Below, in pieces: positions 61,268 to 64,000 of a DNA stretch of 64,000 bases. Origin of the DNA: Epiperipatus broadwayi. Lineage: Eukaryota; Onychophora; Udeonychophora; Euonychophora; Peripatidae. The stretch is from NCBI GenBank assembly GCA_028023455.1, contig JAQFVV010000287.1:62001-126000 (forward strand). Reading direction: 5' to 3'. A program made the translations under genes and the position numbers. Position 1 is the first letter of the stretch. Each line of letters starts with the position of its first letter. The notes beneath the pieces were generated by a model that saw only the letters and a program-made list of their open reading frames with translations, ran no database searches and was not told where the DNA came from.

Positions 61268-61326
61268 ATCCAATATCCCCAGACTAGTTTCTGGCTTGTG
61301 GCCTTCATCAGTGAGGAGCCTTGGAT
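61268..61326 (-). ncRNA. Type I hammerhead ribozyme, family A minus-strand copy
   Basis: Outer stem I AUCCAA/UUGGAU, inner stem I UCCUCA/UGGGGA, core CUGAUGA, stem II GGC/GCC with an adjacent A-A mismatch and loop CACAA, GAAAC, stem III AC/GU around UA, and GUC with predicted cleavage between 61282 and 61281. The only weakness is the A-A pair where copy 2 has U-A. Confidence 0.83.
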
Positions 61327-61815
61327 CTGAGAGCACTGCATCTAGATCTTAGGATCTAATGCAACCCTCCAGCAACCACCTTTTATCTCCATTTAACTAC
61401 AATAGTTGAGTCTTAAACTGAAAACACCTTAATGTTTCCAATTCAAGCCCATCAGCTTATATAGTTATATGGGTCTGAACCAGTTCAGTTCCCATACATT
61501 TTGGTATCTTTGGTTCTTTAATAACCATAGCCACCAATATCCTATTAGGCAGGATTGATTTTAAGCCAATAAACATCACATGACCACCATCTCTTTTGCT
61601 TGTGTATAATTGTTGTTAAAACAGGCAAACTCACTATATGTATGCCACACACAGCAAGCTAGAGTCATCAATATAACTATATAAGCTGATGGGCTTGAAT
61701 TGGAAACATTAAGGTGTTTTCAGTTTAAGACTCATAGTTTTGTAGTTAAATGGAGATAAAAGGTGGTTGCTGGAGGGTTGCAATAGATCCTAAGATCTAG
61801 ATGCAGTGCTCTCAG

Positions 61816-61874
61816 ATCCAAGGCTCCTCACTGATGAAGGCCACAAGCCAGAAACTAGTCTGGGGATATTGGTG
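61816..61874 (+). ncRNA. Type I hammerhead ribozyme, family A plus-strand copy
   Basis: Same core and stems as the minus-strand partner. Predicted cleavage follows C61860. A 2-nt deletion in 'ttggtgag' (copy 2: 'ttggatgag') shortens the outer stem I to four pairs. Confidence 0.82.
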
Positions 61875-61989
61875 AGTAGGCACTAGATGGGGATTTTATG
61901 CACAAGCCTTCTGGCATCCATTGATTACTCTAGCTTGCTATGTGTGGCATACGTATAGCGAGTTTGCCTGTTTTAACAATAGATAGATA

Positions 61990-62285
61990 CCTTAATATAA
62001 CTGCCAATTAATAATAATTAAAATTTAATCTCTGATTTTAATTACTTTTCTTTACTGCTTTCAATTGGATTAACTTTAAAAAAATTATTTTTAAATTGAT
62101 CTTATATTCCGATTTAAATCTCATTTTCTTTTTATTTTTGTCAGTGATAAAAATAAACTAATCAGTAAATATTAATTTATTTCTAAATAAAACACTATTT
62201 TGTTATAAAAATTATGACACAACAAATGTAAATATCATTATCAAATCAAATTCTTGGATTAAAAGAAAATTAAAAAAAATAACGC
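61990..62285. other. AT-rich DNA without recognised features
   Basis: Would be intron if the exon at 62292 is real. Confidence 0.4.
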
Positions 62286-62291
62286 ACTTAC

Positions 62292-62399
62292 ATTCACATT
62301 ATTCTCTGTAATCGTGAAAGTATGTTTACGTAATTCTACTTCTTTGTCCCATTTGCTGAAGTCTTCACTGTACTGTTTCATTTCTGAGTTACTTCTTAT
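62292..62399 (-). CDS. Putative 108-nt exon
   Basis: Minus-strand acceptor 'tgtttctgtttag' and donor 'aatgtaagtg' (full GTAAGT) bound exactly 108 nt, open in phase 0 to phase 0. The 36 residues include NSEMKQYSEDFSKWDKEVEL and RKHTFTITENNVN, a polar, probably helical text with no AT-bias artefact. Function unknown. It is the most upstream candidate exon on the minus strand in this window. Confidence 0.55.
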
Positions 62400-62404
62400 C
62401 TAAA

Positions 62405-63570
62405 CAGAAACATGTAGTAAATTGAAATAAACATGAGTAAAAAATATATATAGTCATTGATGCTAATATTATTTCTCATCTAAAAGATACTTTTAAAAGT
62501 AATCAAATAATATTTAATTTAAACTTCAGAGTTTCAACTAATAACGCAAATTCATATTGTAGCTTCAGCAAAATTTTTTTAAAAAAACTTTTTACTGAAT
62601 GAAAGGCATGATTCAATAAATTTATATTAGTTAATTTAATTGTTTTATACTTAAAAAGATATGGGTGAGGGGGCATCTTGTTCTAATACAAATTGAAATG
62701 TCTTAAATTAATTTTCTAAGAAGAATTATTAAAACCAATAATTGGAATTGAAAAAAAAATCCAGGTTTATCAACACTGTGCTTTAATAATTCAATCCCTT
62801 TAAACGAATTGTCCAAATATGTAAATAATATTCTGCAGTGCACACTGTTGTTATTCTAATTCTGACATTATATACGTGTTAATAGAACTCTCGGTAACTA
62901 AGTTGAATGTTTGTAAGTTTCTCTTTATATATTCTGTCATATATTGAAACATATATGTTTCCTCATATAAATATTCATAAGATCCCCCCCGTCCATTCAA
63001 GAATGTCTAGCGTGATTCAGTCTAATTGGAAACGCAATAAAATTGTGATTCGTTAAAAATGAAAAATAAAATCATATTTTTGGTTTTTAATATTGATGGA
63101 TTTGAATGAAATGTTATATCGTCTTATTTTTTTTTTTTATCTGTCTCAATAAAAAGGGAAAAAATTAATTATCCAATCATTAAAAAGAAAGAAAAAAGAT
63201 ACTTGAGTTAAACTGAGGCAGTATTCAAATTAGACACGTCGTTGAAGAAAGAAGAATTTTTTTTTTCTCTCTATCGTCTTACACAGAGGGCTTTAACAAA
63301 ACGTGAAAATAAAAATAAAAAGTTTTACTAGAGAAATTATAATGAAACTGGAATAAATTAAGAGCTTCACTCTCTCCATGCTGTGCCATGACTTTCCATT
63401 AATAAAATAACCTGCCTTCGTTTGAATAAAATGGACCGTAAAATTGGAAGGTAATTTTTATAAAATACTAAGACATAATAATCAAATATTACAAAGTGAA
63501 TTTTTCGAACTAATTGCGTAGAATTTGTTCAATAAATATTAAGACATCTTTATTATACTTTTATGTTTGA
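62405..63570. other. AT-rich DNA without recognised features
   Basis: Nothing firm. A minus-strand ATG near 63400 opens only about ten codons. Confidence 0.4.
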
Positions 63571-63572
63571 CC

Positions 63573-64000
63573 GAATTATAGATATTTAACAGCTTCTAAA
63601 CTCATTGTAGTGTAATGAAGTTTATGTATAAGAATATGCTTCTACATTTGGCTAAAATATAAATGCTTCAATTATCAAATGATAAATACTCTATAAATCA
63701 TAGATATTTAATTGCTTCTAAACTCATTGTAGTGTAATGAAGTTTATGTGTAAGAATATGCTTCTACATTTGGCTAAAATATAAATGCCTCAATTATCAA
63801 ATGATAAATACTCTATAAATCATAAATATTTAACTGCTTTTAAACTCATTGTAATGTAATAAAGTTTATGTGTAAGAATATGCTTCTACATTTGGCTAAA
63901 ATATAAATGCTTCAATTATCAAATGATAAATACTCTATAAATCATAAATATTTAACTGCTTTTAAACTCATTGTAATGTAATAAAGTTTATGTGTAAGAA
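63573..64000. repeat. Satellite array, 122-bp period, runs off the window
   Basis: 'ctcattgtagtgtaat'-type words recur at 63601, 63723, 63845 and 63967, exactly 122 bp apart. Neighbouring units differ at a few positions, and the array continues past 64000. No hammerhead core is present in the unit. Confidence 0.95.

Larger units (their letters stand above)
61120..61985. repeat. Family A foldback repeat, copy 3 (complete pair)
   Basis: The minus-strand unit (about 61127-61468) and the plus-strand unit (about 61673-61982) share ribozyme, 'aaggtggttgctggagggttgca' and 'ttgaattggaaacattaaggtg' in mirror order. Between them lies 61470-61672, whose second half (61562-61672) is an extra copy of the unit end ('catcacatgaccaccatctct ... 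cacacacagcaagctag'). The arms are nearly identical, so this is the youngest copy in the window. Confidence 0.88.

Overview
This is AT-rich nuclear DNA of an animal (roughly three quarters A+T by eye), with no bacterial-style operons. I cannot name the species. Microsatellites, tRNA-derived SINE-like repeats, a Ty3/Gypsy LTR element, non-LTR (LINE) debris, Penelope-like elements (PLEs) and a Merlin DNA transposon all point to a metazoan with a repeat-rich genome. A platyhelminth, mollusc, cnidarian or arachnid would each fit. Most long ORFs belong to mobile elements; most other ORFs look like chance.

The most interesting layer is RNA. Three related repeat families contain what reads as complete type I hammerhead ribozymes: a CUGANGA box, a short stem II, a GAAAC box, a very short stem III, a GUC cleavage site and a two-part stem I with an internal loop. 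Family A lies at 84-470, 44750-45090 and 61120-61985, family B at 2455-3055 and family C at 3110-3965. Older remains lie at 16.2 kb, 41.4-42.4 kb and 46.6 kb. Units usually sit head-to-head as inverted pairs. Family C also has two direct copies whose predicted cleavage sites are 419 nt apart, which is the layout expected of a retrozyme-like monomer. A hammerhead-like motif also overlaps the stop codon of a PLE fragment (53642-54454), and a further degenerate family lies at 13938-14690.

The host signal is a set of very small putative exons on the minus strand, with consensus splice sites: 62292-62399 (108 nt), 51421-51539 (119 nt), 47052-47114 (63 nt), 28987-29087 (101 nt), 16635-16697 (63 nt) and 2302-2364 (63 nt). 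The last two encode clearly related 21-residue peptides. They could be parts of one or more genes with tiny, mostly frame-preserving exons and introns of 10 kb or more filled with transposons.

Layout: 0-5 kb, three foldback families; 5.4-5.9 kb, LINE 3' end; 7.3-9.1 kb, SINEs and a PLE fragment (minus strand); 10.3-13.4 kb, an internally deleted Gypsy element with both LTRs and a 5-bp target duplication; 13.9-14.7 kb, degenerate hammerhead-like inverted array; 17.4 kb, tRNA-like repeat; 17.9-19.2 kb, LINE reverse transcriptase remains; 19.4-20.5 kb, a 1.1-kb foldback of SINEs; 21-36 kb, mostly featureless AT-rich intron or intergenic DNA; 36.8-39.8 kb, an unidentified GC-richer block with tandem repeats; 43.2-44.2 kb, a TIR element flanked by TA; 48.9-49.9 kb, Merlin; 53.6-54.9 kb, PLE and LINE pieces; 54.9-57.2 kb, a second GC-richer block; 57.3-58.2 kb, LINE endonuclease (minus strand); 60.1-60.6 kb, duplicated Gypsy gag start (minus strand); 61.1-62.0 kb, family A; 63.57 kb to the end, a 122-bp satellite.
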